64,000 nt of DNA from Pseudomonadota bacterium. GTDB lineage: Bacteria; Pseudomonadota; Gammaproteobacteria; Burkholderiales; Thiobacillaceae. Under the pieces are notes generated by a model. That model made no database searches and was not told the DNA's origin. It saw only the letters and a program-made list of their open reading frames with translations. Position numbers and translations under genes: made by a program. The number at the start of each line of letters is the position of its first letter. The stretch's first letter is position 1. The DNA lies in assembly GCA_021847835.1 (NCBI GenBank), contig JAJZPR010000004.1, positions 1 through 64,000 on the forward strand. Reading direction: 5' to 3'. This document shows, piece after piece, positions 43,248 through 53,631 of this stretch.

Positions 43248-44930
43248 ATGTCAGACCTGTTCGGCGAATCCTCACAACCCGCCAAGAATCAAGCCTCGGT
43301 GGCGCTGGCCCGCAAATGGCGGCCGCGGCGCTTTGCCGACCTCACCGGGCAGGAGCATGTGGTGCAGGCGTTGTCCAACGCGCTGACCCAGGGCCGCCTG
43401 CATCACGCCTATCTCTTCACCGGCACGCGCGGCGTGGGCAAGACCACGCTGGCGCGCATCCTGGCCAAGTGTCTCAACTGCGAAACCGGGGTGACCCCGG
43501 AGCCCTGTGGCGAGTGCAGCGCCTGCAGGCAGATCGACACCGGGCGCTTCGTCGATCTGCTGGAACTGGACGCAGCGTCCAACACCGGCGTCGACAACAT
43601 GCGCGAGGTGCTCGACAACGCGCAGTACGCGCCCACCGTCGGCCGCTACAAGGTCTACATCATCGACGAAGTGCACATGTTGTCGAAGCCGGCGTTCAAT
43701 TCCATGCTGAAGACGCTGGAAGAGCCGCCCGAGCATGTCAAGTTCATCCTCGCTACCACCGACCCGCAGAAAATCCCGGTCACCGTGCTCTCGCGCTGCC
43801 TGCAGTTCAACCTCAAGCCCATGACGCCGCCGCAGGTGGTGCAGCGCCTCTCCTTCGTGCTGGGCGAGGAGGGCATCGCCGCCGAAGCCAGCGCGCTCAA
43901 CCTGCTGTCGCGTGCCGCCAACGGCAGCATGCGCGACGCGCTCTCGCTCGCCGACCAGGCCATCGCCCACGGCAGCGGGAAACTCGAAGCCGCGGCCGTC
44001 GAGGCCATGCTCGGCACCGTGGGGCAGGAATACCTGTTCGACATCCTCGATGCGCTCTCATGCCAGGATGCCGACGCCCTGCTGGCGCAGCCGCGCCTGC
44101 TGTCCGAAAGAGGCTTGTCGCTGAGCGCCGCGCTGCAGGACCTGGGCAGCCTGCTGACCCGCATCGCCCTGGCGCAGGCCGCGCCGGGTGCGCTTGTCGA
44201 GGACGGGCAGGACGCCGCGCGCGTGCAGGAATATGCGCAGAAGCTCGATGCCGAGACCGTGCAGCTTTACTACCAGATCGCCCTGAACGGCCGCCGCGAC
44301 CTGCCCTTCGCACCGGACGAGCTGTCCGGTTTCAGCATGACGCTGTTGCGCATGCTGGCGTTCGCTCCGGCCGCGGACGCATCGCGGCCGCTTGCTGCCA
44401 GGCCGGCAGCATTGTCCATGCCCAAGGCCCAGATCGCGCAAGCCGCTGCGGAAAAACCGCAGGCGTTGCACGCAGCCGAGCCGAGCCCGCCTCCCGCAAG
44501 CCCGGCTCAAGCAAGCGCGGCGCCGACGGTTTCCATGCAATCCGGCCAGGACTGGCCCGCCATCGTCGTCGATCTCAGGCTGGGGGGCATGGCGCGCATG
44601 CTGGCCGACCAGTGCGAACTCAAGTCCTTCGACGGCAGTGCCATGCAGCTCGGCCTGGCCGAGACGCACAAGCACCTGCTCGACAAGATTTATCAGGAAA
44701 AACTCGAAGCCGCGCTCAGGCAGAAATTCGGCGCCGGCCTCAAGGTGAGCTTCGAAGTCGGCGCCGTCTCCGGCCACAGCCCGGTCGAGGTGCGCGCCCG
44801 CGCCAGGGCCGAGAAGCAGGCGGAAGCCGTGGCGGCCATCGAGACCGATCCCTTCATCCGGGATCTGGTGGAACAGTTCGATGCACGGATCGACCCGGCA
44901 TCCATACAACCCTTAGGAGAGCAGCAATGA
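43248..44930 (+). CDS. dnaX: DNA polymerase III subunit gamma/tau
   Basis: A 560-residue clamp-loader ATPase. Walker A is GTRGVGKT (59-66), the zinc module is Cys78, Cys87, Cys90 and Cys93, and IDEVHML holds Walker B. The C-terminal part is Ala/Pro-rich (about 385-430) followed by a tau-like domain. The longest adenine run there is five bases, so an E. coli-style frameshift site for gamma is not evident. The stop overlaps the ybaB start as ATGA. Confidence 0.94.
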   Translation: MSDLFGESSQPAKNQASVALARKWRPRRFADLTGQEHVVQALSNALTQGRLHHAYLFTGTRGVGKTTLARILAKCLNCETGVTPEPCGECSACRQIDTGRFVDLLELDAASNTGVDNMREVLDNAQYAPTVGRYKVYIIDEVHMLSKPAFNSMLKTLEEPPEHVKFILATTDPQKIPVTVLSRCLQFNLKPMTPPQVVQRLSFVLGEEGIAAEASALNLLSRAANGSMRDALSLADQAIAHGSGKLEAAAVEAMLGTVGQEYLFDILDALSCQDADALLAQPRLLSERGLSLSAALQDLGSLLTRIALAQAAPGALVEDGQDAARVQEYAQKLDAETVQLYYQIALNGRRDLPFAPDELSGFSMTLLRMLAFAPAADASRPLAARPAALSMPKAQIAQAAAEKPQALHAAEPSPPPASPAQASAAPTVSMQSGQDWPAIVVDLRLGGMARMLADQCELKSFDGSAMQLGLAETHKHLLDKIYQEKLEAALRQKFGAGLKVSFEVGAVSGHSPVEVRARARAEKQAEAVAAIETDPFIRDLVEQFDARIDPASIQPLGEQQ

Positions 44931-45250
44931 TGAAAGGCGGAATCGGCAACATGATGAAGCAGGTTCAGCTGATGCAGCAGAACATGCAGAAGGTCCAGGA
45001 GCAACTCGCCGAAACGGAAGTGGAAGGCGTGTCCGGCGCCGGCATGGTCAAGGTCACCATGACCTGCCGCAACGACGTGCGCCGCGTGCAGATCGATGCG
45101 GGCGTGATGGACGACAAGGAAATGCTCGAGGACCTGATCGCCGCGGCGGTGAACGATGCCGTGCGCAAGGCCGAGACCACCAGCCAGGAAAAAATGGGCG
45201 CGGTCACCCAGGGCATGCCCTTGCCTCCCGGCATGAAGCTGCCCTTCTGA
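44927..45250 (+). CDS. ybaB: YbaB/EbfC nucleoid-associated protein
   Basis: A 107-residue protein with the YbaB helical start ([20 protein letters not shown]) and the conserved [17 protein letters not shown] core. It binds DNA as a dimer. It lies between dnaX and recR, as in most proteobacteria, and is coupled to dnaX. Confidence 0.93.
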   Translation: MMKGGIGNMMKQVQLMQQNMQKVQEQLAETEVEGVSGAGMVKVTMTCRNDVRRVQIDAGVMDDKEMLEDLIAAAVNDAVRKAETTSQEKMGAVTQGMPLPPGMKLPF

Positions 45251-45251
45251 C

Positions 45252-45443
45252 ATGGCGCCGGAAAGAATCCGCTTCTGGGCCGGCAACGCCGTGCTGGTGG
45301 CGGCGCTGCTGGTCATGTTCAACATGGGCAGCCTGTCTGAGCGCTACGGCATGGGCGCGGTCGTGCTGTGGATGGCGCTGGTTGCCGTGGGTTTCTATCT
45401 GATTCTTTCGGGCAAGGAGCCGCCCGGCTCGATGCCGGAGTAA
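45252..45443 (+). CDS. small two-helix membrane protein
   Basis: A 63-residue protein with two hydrophobic stretches (about residues 11-24 and 34-52) and a short polar tail KEPPGSMPE. It begins one base after the ybaB stop and is followed by a repeat, then recR. I do not recognise a family. Position and codon use support a real gene. Confidence 0.6.
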   Translation: MAPERIRFWAGNAVLVAALLVMFNMGSLSERYGMGAVVLWMALVAVGFYLILSGKEPPGSMPE

Positions 45444-45460
45444 ATCTGGAAAAAGCACAG

Positions 45461-45581
45461 TCAGCCACAGAGAACACAGAGTTCACAGAGAAAAAACCAA
45501 GACTTTGGGTTCGTGGTGGCCTTCCCGGTGGCGAGGCTTTGATGCTTCGGGAAGAGTCCTCTCTGTGTTCTCTGTGGCTTG
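45461..45581. repeat. inverted repeat with CACAGAGAA units
   Basis: The left arm (45462-45498) has nine-base units CACAGAGAA, CACAGAGTT, CACAGAGAA. The right arm (45560-45580) is a perfect reverse complement over 19-20 bases of AGCCACAGAGAACACAGAG. The spacer is about 60 bases. It is the same family as 8162-8240 and separates the small membrane protein gene from recR. Confidence 0.85.
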
Positions 45582-45603
45582 AAGTGAGGTTTTAAAACAG
45601 CTA

Positions 45604-46206
45604 ATGAGCGACAAGCAGCCCGGCGCGCTCGCCGCACTGATCGACGCCCTGCGCGCCCTGCCGGGCGTGGGGCCCAAGTCGGCGGCGCGCATGGCCTACC
45701 ATCTCCTGCAGCGCGACCGCACCGGCGCGGAAAAACTGGCCTCCGCTCTCGGTCATGCGCTGACCAGCCTGCAGCATTGCCGCCTGTGCAACAATTTTTC
45801 CGAGACGGAGATCTGCCCTACCTGCGCCAATCCGCGCCGCGACAAAAAGCTGCTGGCCGTGCTGGAAATGCCGGCCGACCTCAATACCCTGGAATCCACG
45901 CAAAGCTACAACGGCCTGTATTTCGTGCTGATGGGCCGATTGAGCCCGCTGGACGGCATCGGCCCGCGCGAAATCAGCATGGACAAGCTCTTGAACCGCG
46001 CGCTCGACGGCGTGGTGGAGGAAGTCGTGCTGGCCACCAATTTCACGCCCGAAGGCGAAGCCACCGCGCACATGCTGGGCGAGCGCCTGCACGAAAAAGG
46101 CCTCAGGGTGTCGCGCCTGGCGCGCGGCGTGCCGCTGGGCGGCGAGCTGGAGTATGTCGACCTGGGCACCATCGCCCAGGCATTCCGCGAGCGCCGGCCG
46201 GTCTGA
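45604..46206 (+). CDS. recR: recombination protein RecR
   Basis: A 200-residue RecR. A helix-hairpin-helix (about 12-35, [20 protein letters not shown]) is followed by a zinc finger with Cys59, Cys62, Cys71 and Cys74, and a Toprim domain (about 80-175). It loads RecA with RecF/RecO at gaps. It is complete and starts right after the repeat. Confidence 0.95.
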   Translation: MSDKQPGALAALIDALRALPGVGPKSAARMAYHLLQRDRTGAEKLASALGHALTSLQHCRLCNNFSETEICPTCANPRRDKKLLAVLEMPADLNTLESTQSYNGLYFVLMGRLSPLDGIGPREISMDKLLNRALDGVVEEVVLATNFTPEGEATAHMLGERLHEKGLRVSRLARGVPLGGELEYVDLGTIAQAFRERRPV

Positions 46207-46223
46207 TGTCTGGCTTGCCGAAA

Positions 46224-46241
46224 CGTACGTTCTGACGTACG
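46224..46241. promoter_or_regulatory. operator of the YefM/YoeB-like operon
   Basis: A perfect inverted repeat CGTACGT-TCTG-ACGTACG. Two CGTACG hexamers have centres 12 bases apart. The E. coli yefM operator has TGTACA hexamers with this spacing. It lies 29 bases before the antitoxin start, where autoregulation is expected. Confidence 0.65.
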
Positions 46242-46269
46242 ATTACAGGTTCGGAACAGGAGCGAAACC

Positions 46270-46512
46270 ATGAGCACGCTGACCGCGAGCGAAGCCCGCG
46301 CGAGCCTTTACCGTCTGATAGACGAAACGGCAAACAGCCACGAGCCCGTACTGATCACGGGCAGGCGCCGCAATGCCGTGCTGGTTTCCGAGGAGGACTG
46401 GCGGGCGATACAGGAAACCCTGCATTTGTTGTCCATCCCGGGCATGCGCGAATCCATACGCGAAGGCATGGAAACCCCGGCAGAGGAATGCGGCCGGGAG
46501 CCCGGCTGGTGA
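46270..46512 (+). CDS. yefM: YefM/Phd-family antitoxin
   Basis: An 80-residue antitoxin. The N-terminal Phd/YefM DNA-binding fold contains ASEARASLYRLIDETANSHE, PVLITGRRRNAVLVSEEDW and AIQETLHLL. An acidic C-terminal tail binds the toxin. The stop overlaps the toxin start as GTGA, which is typical stoichiometric coupling. Confidence 0.9.
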   Translation: MSTLTASEARASLYRLIDETANSHEPVLITGRRRNAVLVSEEDWRAIQETLHLLSIPGMRESIREGMETPAEECGREPGW

Positions 46513-46772
46513 AGTGGACGCTGGTCTACACCAAACAGGCGCAAAAGGATGCGGTCAAGATCAGCCGGGCAGGACTGAGAGACAAGGCGCAGGTGCTGCT
46601 GGATATTCTGGCGGAAAATCCTTATCAAAACCCGCCGTCCTACGAAAAACTGGTGGGCGACCTGAGTGGCGCCTGCTCCAGGCGAATCAACATCCAACAT
46701 CGTCTGGTTTACCAGGTACTGGAAGAAGGCCGCACCGTCAAAGTCATCAGAATGTGGACGCACTACGAATAA
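46509..46772 (+). CDS. yoeB: YoeB/Txe-family mRNA interferase toxin
   Basis: An 87-residue RelE-fold toxin. GACSRRINIQHRLVYQV and the C-terminal MWTHYE contain the conserved YoeB Arg and His. It cleaves mRNA in the ribosomal A site. The GTG at 46509 is preferred because it overlaps the antitoxin stop; an in-frame ATG at 46488 would add seven residues inside the antitoxin gene. Confidence 0.9.
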   Translation: MKWTLVYTKQAQKDAVKISRAGLRDKAQVLLDILAENPYQNPPSYEKLVGDLSGACSRRINIQHRLVYQVLEEGRTVKVIRMWTHYE

Positions 46773-48170
<1,398 letters not shown>

Positions 48171-48171
48171 C

Positions 48172-48477
48172 ATGGCCGAGCCGGTTGAAATCCTGCGCGC
48201 CAAGCTCAACGGCGAGACCGCCAAGGTGTGCTGGGCCGAAATGCAGCGCCATCACGCGCGTGGCGTGGTGGTGCGCGTGGCCGGCAATCTGGACCTGATC
48301 GACGTGGCGGTGGCGATGGCGCACGACGACGGCGCCGCCGTCAGCCGCTGGATGCAGGCGGGGCAGGTAGGCAAGGTCAGCGACGAAGAGGCGCGCGACT
48401 GGCTGGCGCGCGACCCCGCCCTGTGGAGCGTGGTGGTGGCGCCGTGGGTGCTGGTGCAGGAGCGTGCCAACCATTGA
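48172..48477 (+). CDS. DUF2288 family protein
   Basis: A 101-residue protein matching DUF2288: ETAKVCWAEMQRHHARGVVV, VAGNLDLIDVAVAMAHDD and a WSVVVAPWVLVQER ending. Function is unknown. It is probably co-transcribed with purB. Confidence 0.8.
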   Translation: MAEPVEILRAKLNGETAKVCWAEMQRHHARGVVVRVAGNLDLIDVAVAMAHDDGAAVSRWMQAGQVGKVSDEEARDWLARDPALWSVVVAPWVLVQERANH

Positions 48478-48533
48478 AATCCAGCTTTCCTATCGCGATG
48501 TAATGATTTTTGGCATTCAACGAGAGCAATCCC

Positions 48534-49394
48534 ATGTCCGCATTCGATAAAGATGTCGGTCTTGCCGACTTCGAGCAGGAAGTCATGCAGGCCTCCTTCA
48601 GGCAGCCGGTGGTGGTGGATTTCTGGGCGCCGTGGTGCGGCCCCTGCAAGACGCTGAAACCCATCCTGGAGAAACTCGCCGCCGAATACGGCGGCAAGTT
48701 CGTGCTCGCCAAGGTCAACGCCGACGAAAACCAGGAACTGTCCGCGCAGTTCGGGGTGCGCGGCATCCCCGCGGTCAAGGCGGTGGTCAACGGCAAGCTG
48801 GTGGACGAGTTTTCCGGCGCGCTGCCCGAAAGCGCCGTGCGCGAGTGGCTCGACAGGCTCGTGCCGAGTCCTGCCGAGGAACTGCGCCGGCAGGCGCAGG
48901 TGAAGCGCGGCGCGGGCGACGATGCCGGCGCGCTGCAGTTGCTGGCCCAGGCCTCGCAGCTGGATCCCAACAATGAATGGGTGCGCGTGGACGCCGCCGA
49001 AATCATGTTCGCAAAAGGCGAACTGGAAGAAGCCCGCCGGCTCCTCGCCAGCATACGCGATGATGACGTGGCGAAGGATGCGCGTACCATGCAGCTTCTG
49101 GCCCAGATCAAGGTGGCGGAAATGAGCGCCGGCGGCGAGAACGAAAGCACGCTGGCAGCTGCTGTCGAGGCCGATGCCAACAACCTCGACGCGCGGCTCA
49201 AGCTCGCCAATCTGATGATCGCCTCGGGCCGATACGAAGAAGGCATGGACCAGCTGCTGGAAATCGTGCGCCGCGACCGCGGTTTCCAGGACGACATCGG
49301 CCGCAAGACCCTGCTCGAGGTGTTCAGCCTGCTGGGCGGCCAGGGCGAGCTGGTCTCGCGCTACCGCCGTTTGCTGGCCAGCGCGCTGAACTGA
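48534..49394 (+). CDS. cnoX: thioredoxin-TPR chaperone CnoX (YbbN)
   Basis: A 286-residue protein. The N-terminal thioredoxin domain has WCGPC (Cys35, Cys38), and the C-terminal half (about 120-286) consists of TPR-like repeats. CnoX is a redox-regulated holdase that delivers clients to GroEL. Unlike E. coli CnoX, which has SxxC, this protein keeps both cysteines, so it may be an active thiol reductase as well. The start at 48534 follows GAGAG. Confidence 0.88.
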   Translation: MSAFDKDVGLADFEQEVMQASFRQPVVVDFWAPWCGPCKTLKPILEKLAAEYGGKFVLAKVNADENQELSAQFGVRGIPAVKAVVNGKLVDEFSGALPESAVREWLDRLVPSPAEELRRQAQVKRGAGDDAGALQLLAQASQLDPNNEWVRVDAAEIMFAKGELEEARRLLASIRDDDVAKDARTMQLLAQIKVAEMSAGGENESTLAAAVEADANNLDARLKLANLMIASGRYEEGMDQLLEIVRRDRGFQDDIGRKTLLEVFSLLGGQGELVSRYRRLLASALN

Positions 49395-49429
49395 GTCGCA
49401 TCCCCGCTGCCGGAGTAAAAAACTGCTGC

Positions 49430-49442
49430 GTTACGCGGTAAC
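49430..49442. promoter_or_regulatory. palindrome upstream of lutA
   Basis: GTTACGCGGTAAC, a perfect 5-bp inverted repeat around GCG, lies 28 bases before the lutA ATG. Such palindromes can be operators of GntR-type regulators of lactate genes, but no regulator is encoded nearby. Confidence 0.3.
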
Positions 49443-49470
49443 ATAGGCTCACTCATTTCCCCGATTGACC

Positions 49471-50226
49471 ATGCGCGTCGCCCTGTTCGTTTCCTGTCTT
49501 GTCGATCTGTTCCGTCCCCGTGTCGGTTTTGCGGCTGCAAGCCTGCTGGAGCGTCTGGGCGCGGAGGTGGTGGTGCCGCCCGCGCAGACCTGCTGCGGCC
49601 AGCCCGCCTACAACAGCGGCGACTTCGACACCGCGCGCGAAATCGCGCGCCCGCTGATCGACGCCCTGGGCTTTTACGAGCATGTGGTCGTTCCTTCCGG
49701 CTCCTGCGCCGGCATGCTGATCCTGCATTACCCCGAACTCTTCAAGGCCGAGCCGCTGTGGCAGGCCAAGGCCGAGACCCTGGCCGCGCGCACGCGCGAA
49801 CTGTCGGCCTTCCTCGCCGAGCACGGCGGCGACAAGCTGATCGACGCGAGCTTTGCCGGCAAGGTGGCGATGCACGATTCCTGCTCGGCGCGGCGCGAGC
49901 TCGGCGTCCACGCCCAGCCGCGCGCGCTGCTGGAGCAGGTGGCCGGGCTCGAACAGGTCGAACTCAAGGACGCGGAAACCTGCTGCGGCTTCGGCGGCAC
50001 CTTCTGCGTGAAGTACCCGGACATCTCCGGACGCATGGTGTCGGACAAGGCCGAGGCGGTGGCCGCCAGCGGCGCCGACGTGCTGGTCTCCGGCGACCTC
50101 GGCTGTCTCATGAACATCGCCGGGCGCCTCAAGCGCATGAACAGCCAGGTGCGCGTGTATCACCTGGCGGAAGTGCTGGCCGGCATGGCAGACCAACCCG
50201 GCATGGGCGAACCCGACAAGCCATGA
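49471..50226 (+). CDS. lutA: lactate utilization Fe-S subunit LutA
   Basis: A 251-residue protein with two CCG domains: QTCCGQPAYNSG (about residues 40-51) and ETCCGFGGTFCVKYPDISGR (about 169-188), plus SCxxxxR elements. Such domains bind noncanonical Fe-S clusters. LutABC oxidises L-lactate to pyruvate. The ATG at 49471 is preferred over an in-frame TTG at 49465. The stop overlaps the lutB start (ATGA). Confidence 0.92.
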   Translation: MRVALFVSCLVDLFRPRVGFAAASLLERLGAEVVVPPAQTCCGQPAYNSGDFDTAREIARPLIDALGFYEHVVVPSGSCAGMLILHYPELFKAEPLWQAKAETLAARTRELSAFLAEHGGDKLIDASFAGKVAMHDSCSARRELGVHAQPRALLEQVAGLEQVELKDAETCCGFGGTFCVKYPDISGRMVSDKAEAVAASGADVLVSGDLGCLMNIAGRLKRMNSQVRVYHLAEVLAGMADQPGMGEPDKP

Positions 50227-51641
50227 AGCCGAACTCGCACGCGTTTTCCGGCAACGCCCATCGCGCCCTGCACGATGCGACCCTGCAGCAGGCCCTGGCC
50301 AAGGCCGGCGTGGGCTTCGTCGACAAGCGCCGCGCCGCCATCGACGGCCTGCCCGAGTTCCGGTCACTCCGTGAAGCAGGGCGCAGGATCAAGGAGCACA
50401 CCCTCGCCAGGCTCGACCACTATCTCTTGCGCTTCGAGCGGGAGGTGCAGGCTTCCGGCGGCCGGGTGCACTGGGCGGAAACGCCCGAAGAGGCCTGCGC
50501 CGCCGTGCTGGCCATCTGCAAGCAGGCCAACGCGAAAATGGTCGCCAAGGGCAAGTCCATGGTCGGCGAGGAGATCGCCGTCAACGACGCGCTCGAAGCC
50601 GCCGGCTTCGAGGTGGTCGAAACCGACCTCGGCGAATACATCATCCAGATCGCGCACGAGCCGCCCAGCCACATCATCGCGCCGGCGGTGCACAAGACGC
50701 GCAAGCAGATCGCCGACCTGTTCGAAGGCCGGCACCGCCAGCCCGGTCTCACGCGGCCGCTGCAAACCGTGCCGCAGATCGTCGATGAGGCGCGCCAGGT
50801 GCTGCGCGAGAAATTCCTCGCAGCCGACGTCGGCATCACCGGCGCCAACTTCCTCATCGCCGAGACCGGCTCCACCGTCATCGTCACCAACGAGGGCAAC
50901 GGCGACCTCTCCGCCACGCTGCCGCGCGTGCACATCGTGCTCGCCAGCATCGAGAAGGTGGTGCCGAACCTGGAAGACGCCTCGGTGCTGCTGCGGCTCC
51001 TGGCGCGCAGCGCCACCGGCCAGGAAATCACCTCCTACACCACCTTCTTCACCGGTACGCGCCGCGCAAATGATCCGGACGGGCCCGAGCAATTCCACGT
51101 GGTGCTGGTCGACAACGGCCGCAGCCGCATGCTGGGCGGCGACTACCACGAGATGCTGCGCTGCATCCGCTGCGGCGCCTGCCTCAACCACTGCCCCGTG
51201 TACGGCGCGGTCGGCGGCCACGCTTACGGCTGGGTCTATCCGGGGCCGATGGGCGCGGTGCTGACCCCGCTGATGGTGGGCCTTGAAGAGGGCAGGCCGC
51301 TGCCCAACGCCTCCACCCTGTGCGGGCGCTGCGAGGAAGTCTGCCCCATGTCCATCCCGCTGCCGAAAATGCTGCGCGAGCATCGCCGCCAGGAATTCGC
51401 GCGCCGGCTCACGCCGCCGCGCGCGCGCTGGGCGCTGGCGGCCTGGGCGTATTTCGCCAAACGGCCCGAACTGTATCGCCAGGCCTCGCGCATAGCCATC
51501 AAGCTCCTGAATCTGCTTTCCGGCGGCAAGGGGCGCTTCCGCAGCCTGCCGCTGGCTTCCGCGTGGACCGCGGCGCGCGACCTGCCGGCGCCGCAAGGCG
51601 ACACCTTCATGGCGCAGTGGAAGCAAAGGAAAAAGCCATGA
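50223..51641 (+). CDS. lutB: lactate utilization Fe-S subunit LutB
   Basis: A 472-residue protein. The N-terminal LUD domain contains NFLIAETGSTVIVTNEGNGD. It is followed by two [4Fe-4S] sites: CIRCGACLNHCP (about 313-324) and CGRCEEVCP (about 367-375). It probably passes electrons from lactate to LutA and the respiratory chain. It overlaps both neighbours by four bases. No lactate permease is in the window. Confidence 0.93.
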   Translation: MKPNSHAFSGNAHRALHDATLQQALAKAGVGFVDKRRAAIDGLPEFRSLREAGRRIKEHTLARLDHYLLRFEREVQASGGRVHWAETPEEACAAVLAICKQANAKMVAKGKSMVGEEIAVNDALEAAGFEVVETDLGEYIIQIAHEPPSHIIAPAVHKTRKQIADLFEGRHRQPGLTRPLQTVPQIVDEARQVLREKFLAADVGITGANFLIAETGSTVIVTNEGNGDLSATLPRVHIVLASIEKVVPNLEDASVLLRLLARSATGQEITSYTTFFTGTRRANDPDGPEQFHVVLVDNGRSRMLGGDYHEMLRCIRCGACLNHCPVYGAVGGHAYGWVYPGPMGAVLTPLMVGLEEGRPLPNASTLCGRCEEVCPMSIPLPKMLREHRRQEFARRLTPPRARWALAAWAYFAKRPELYRQASRIAIKLLNLLSGGKGRFRSLPLASAWTAARDLPAPQGDTFMAQWKQRKKP

Positions 51642-52300
51642 GCGACAGCCGCGCCGTCATCCTCGCCCGCATCTCCAAAACCCTCGCGCACGAGGCCGCG
51701 GCCGATGCGCCGGAAATCGTGCAGCGCATGGAAATGCATGTGCGCGGACCGCAGCCGCAATGGAGCGAATCGCCGCGCGAGCGATTCCTGAACAAGCTGG
51801 AAAAAGTCGCCGGCAGCTGGGCCGAAGTGGCTGGGAGGGAAAACATCGCCCAGGCCGTGGCGGGCTATCTCGCCGCGCAGAACCTGCCGCAACGATTGGC
51901 CGTCGCGCCGCATATGCTGCTGGACGGCATCGACTGGCCCCAGGGCTTTCAGGCGGAACGCCGCCGCGCGCAGGGCGAGGATCGCGTCAGCCTGGCCGTG
52001 GCCTACTGCGGCATTGCCGAGACCGGCAGCCTCGTTCTATTGGCCGGACCCGACAGTCCCACCACGCTCAATTTCCTGCCCGACGATTTCCTGTGCGTAT
52101 TGTCCGAGCACAGAATCGTGCCGCGCATGGAAGACGTCTGGGCGCTGCTGCGCCAAGAGCGCAGGGACATGCCGCGCGCGCTCAACATCGTCACCGGCCC
52201 CTCGCGCACCGCCGACGTCGAGCAGACCATCCAGCTCGGCGCGCATGGCCCGCGCCGGCTGCATGTCCTGCTGCTGACGGAATCCCTTGCGTGGGCCTGA
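51638..52300 (+). CDS. lutC: lactate utilization protein LutC
   Basis: A 220-residue LUD-domain protein. VAYCGIAETGSLVLLAGPDS and PSRTADVEQTIQLGAHGPRR are the family motifs. It completes the lutABC operon, with ATGA overlap to lutB. Confidence 0.92.
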   Translation: MSDSRAVILARISKTLAHEAAADAPEIVQRMEMHVRGPQPQWSESPRERFLNKLEKVAGSWAEVAGRENIAQAVAGYLAAQNLPQRLAVAPHMLLDGIDWPQGFQAERRRAQGEDRVSLAVAYCGIAETGSLVLLAGPDSPTTLNFLPDDFLCVLSEHRIVPRMEDVWALLRQERRDMPRALNIVTGPSRTADVEQTIQLGAHGPRRLHVLLLTESLAWA

Positions 52301-52306
52301 CGGGCC

Positions 52307-53020
52307 TTGTCGCGCATCCTCGTCGTCCACTATTCGCGCAGCGGGCATACCGCCAGGCTGGCGAAGGCGCTGGCGGAAGAACTCAACCGGCGCGGACACG
52401 AGGTCGTCGCCGAGGCCATACGCGCCGAGCGCGAGTGGAGCAAATGGCTGCTGCCCCTTCCGCTCTTGCCGCTGCTGCCCGTGCTGCCGCTCTACCTGGC
52501 GAGCGGCCGCTTCCGCCGCTTCTGGCATCGCCACTATTTCCAGCCGCGGCAGGCGATCCGGCCGCTGGCGATACCCGACGTATCCGGCTTCGACCTGGTG
52601 TTGCTCGGCACGCCCAAGTGGCTTTACCTTTCCTGGCCAGTAGCGCGCTGGCTCGACACCGTCAGCGGCCTGCAAGGCAGGCGCGTGGCGGGCTTCGCGA
52701 CCTTCTGCGGCCCGCCGCTGGAAATTTTCGAGATCGAAATGCTGTTCGAGCCGCTGGAAGCGCGCCTGCGCTCCCTGGGCGCGATTCCCGCTGCGCGCCT
52801 CGCCATTTCCAGCGATCATCACGAATATTTTTTCTTCAACGAAATGCGCGGCCTGTTCCGCTGGCTGTCGCGCAAAGCCTTCGCCCGCCCGCTGTCCGAC
52901 TTCACACTGGATGGCGTGGTGGGGCAGTCGGAGGTGAGGCGGTTTTGCGATGAGGCCGCTGGCGAACAGAATATTCCGTATGGCCCCAATCAACCCGCAT
53001 TTCGGCAATCGGATAGTTAA
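52307..53020 (+). CDS. flavodoxin-like flavoprotein
   Basis: A 237-residue protein. LVVHYSRSGHTARLAKALAE (residues 5-24) is a flavodoxin FMN-phosphate loop. A hydrophobic, Leu/Pro-rich stretch at 47-65 may associate with the membrane. VLLGTPKWLYLSWPVARWL matches the second flavin loop. It probably moves electrons to an unknown partner. The start is TTG at 52307, six bases after lutC, so it may be part of the lut transcript. Confidence 0.75.
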   Translation: MSRILVVHYSRSGHTARLAKALAEELNRRGHEVVAEAIRAEREWSKWLLPLPLLPLLPVLPLYLASGRFRRFWHRHYFQPRQAIRPLAIPDVSGFDLVLLGTPKWLYLSWPVARWLDTVSGLQGRRVAGFATFCGPPLEIFEIEMLFEPLEARLRSLGAIPAARLAISSDHHEYFFFNEMRGLFRWLSRKAFARPLSDFTLDGVVGQSEVRRFCDEAAGEQNIPYGPNQPAFRQSDS

Positions 53021-53032
53021 GCGAGAGGAAAC

Positions 53033-53617
53033 ATGATGAAGACCATCGGCAAATACATCCTCACCGGCCTCATCACCACGCTGCCGGTCATCCTTACTCT
53101 CTATATTCTTTACTGGCTGGCGGTTACTGCGGAAACCTTGCTGGCCGACCTGGTTCCGCGCGGAATCTACCTGCCCGGCATGGGGGTCGCGACTGCTCTG
53201 CTGGTTATGCTCGTCATCGGCATGATGATGCATACCCGGCCGATACGGCGGCTTTTCATCCGTGCCGAGCGCATTTTCTACATTCTGCCGCTGGTGAAGA
53301 CGGTCTACTCCGCATTCCGCGATTTCATGGATTTTTTATCGCCTGCAAGGAAGAAGAAGCTCGAACAGGTCGTCGCGGTCACGCTGGGCGAAACGGGCAT
53401 GCACCTGATCGGCTTCGTGACCCAGGCGGAGAACGATCAACTGCCGGAAGAGTTTCAGGATGGCGACAACGTGATGGTCTATCTGCCCATGAGCTATCAG
53501 CTCGGCGGCTATGCGGTGCTGGTGCCGCGCGCTTCGGTAAGGCCGCTGAACATGAGCATGGAGGAAGCGATGCGCTTCGTGCTGACGGCAGGCATCACGC
53601 GCCTGTCGGCGCCATAG
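53033..53617 (+). CDS. DUF502 membrane protein
   Basis: A 194-residue protein with two membrane helices (about 8-30 and 48-66). It has the DUF502 motifs GKYILTGLITTLPVILTLYI, IPLVKTVYSAFRDF-like LPLVKTVYSAFRDF, and MVYLPMSYQLGGYAVLVPR. Function is not established. It starts after GAGAGGAAAC, 12 bases after the flavodoxin gene. Confidence 0.88.
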   Translation: MMKTIGKYILTGLITTLPVILTLYILYWLAVTAETLLADLVPRGIYLPGMGVATALLVMLVIGMMMHTRPIRRLFIRAERIFYILPLVKTVYSAFRDFMDFLSPARKKKLEQVVAVTLGETGMHLIGFVTQAENDQLPEEFQDGDNVMVYLPMSYQLGGYAVLVPRASVRPLNMSMEEAMRFVLTAGITRLSAP

Positions 53618-53631
53618 CGTCGGCGCAGGCG

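Noticed and set aside
43248-44930. Programmed frameshift site in dnaX
   Set aside because: No long adenine run or A-AAA-AAG heptamer is visible; the longest adenine run is five.
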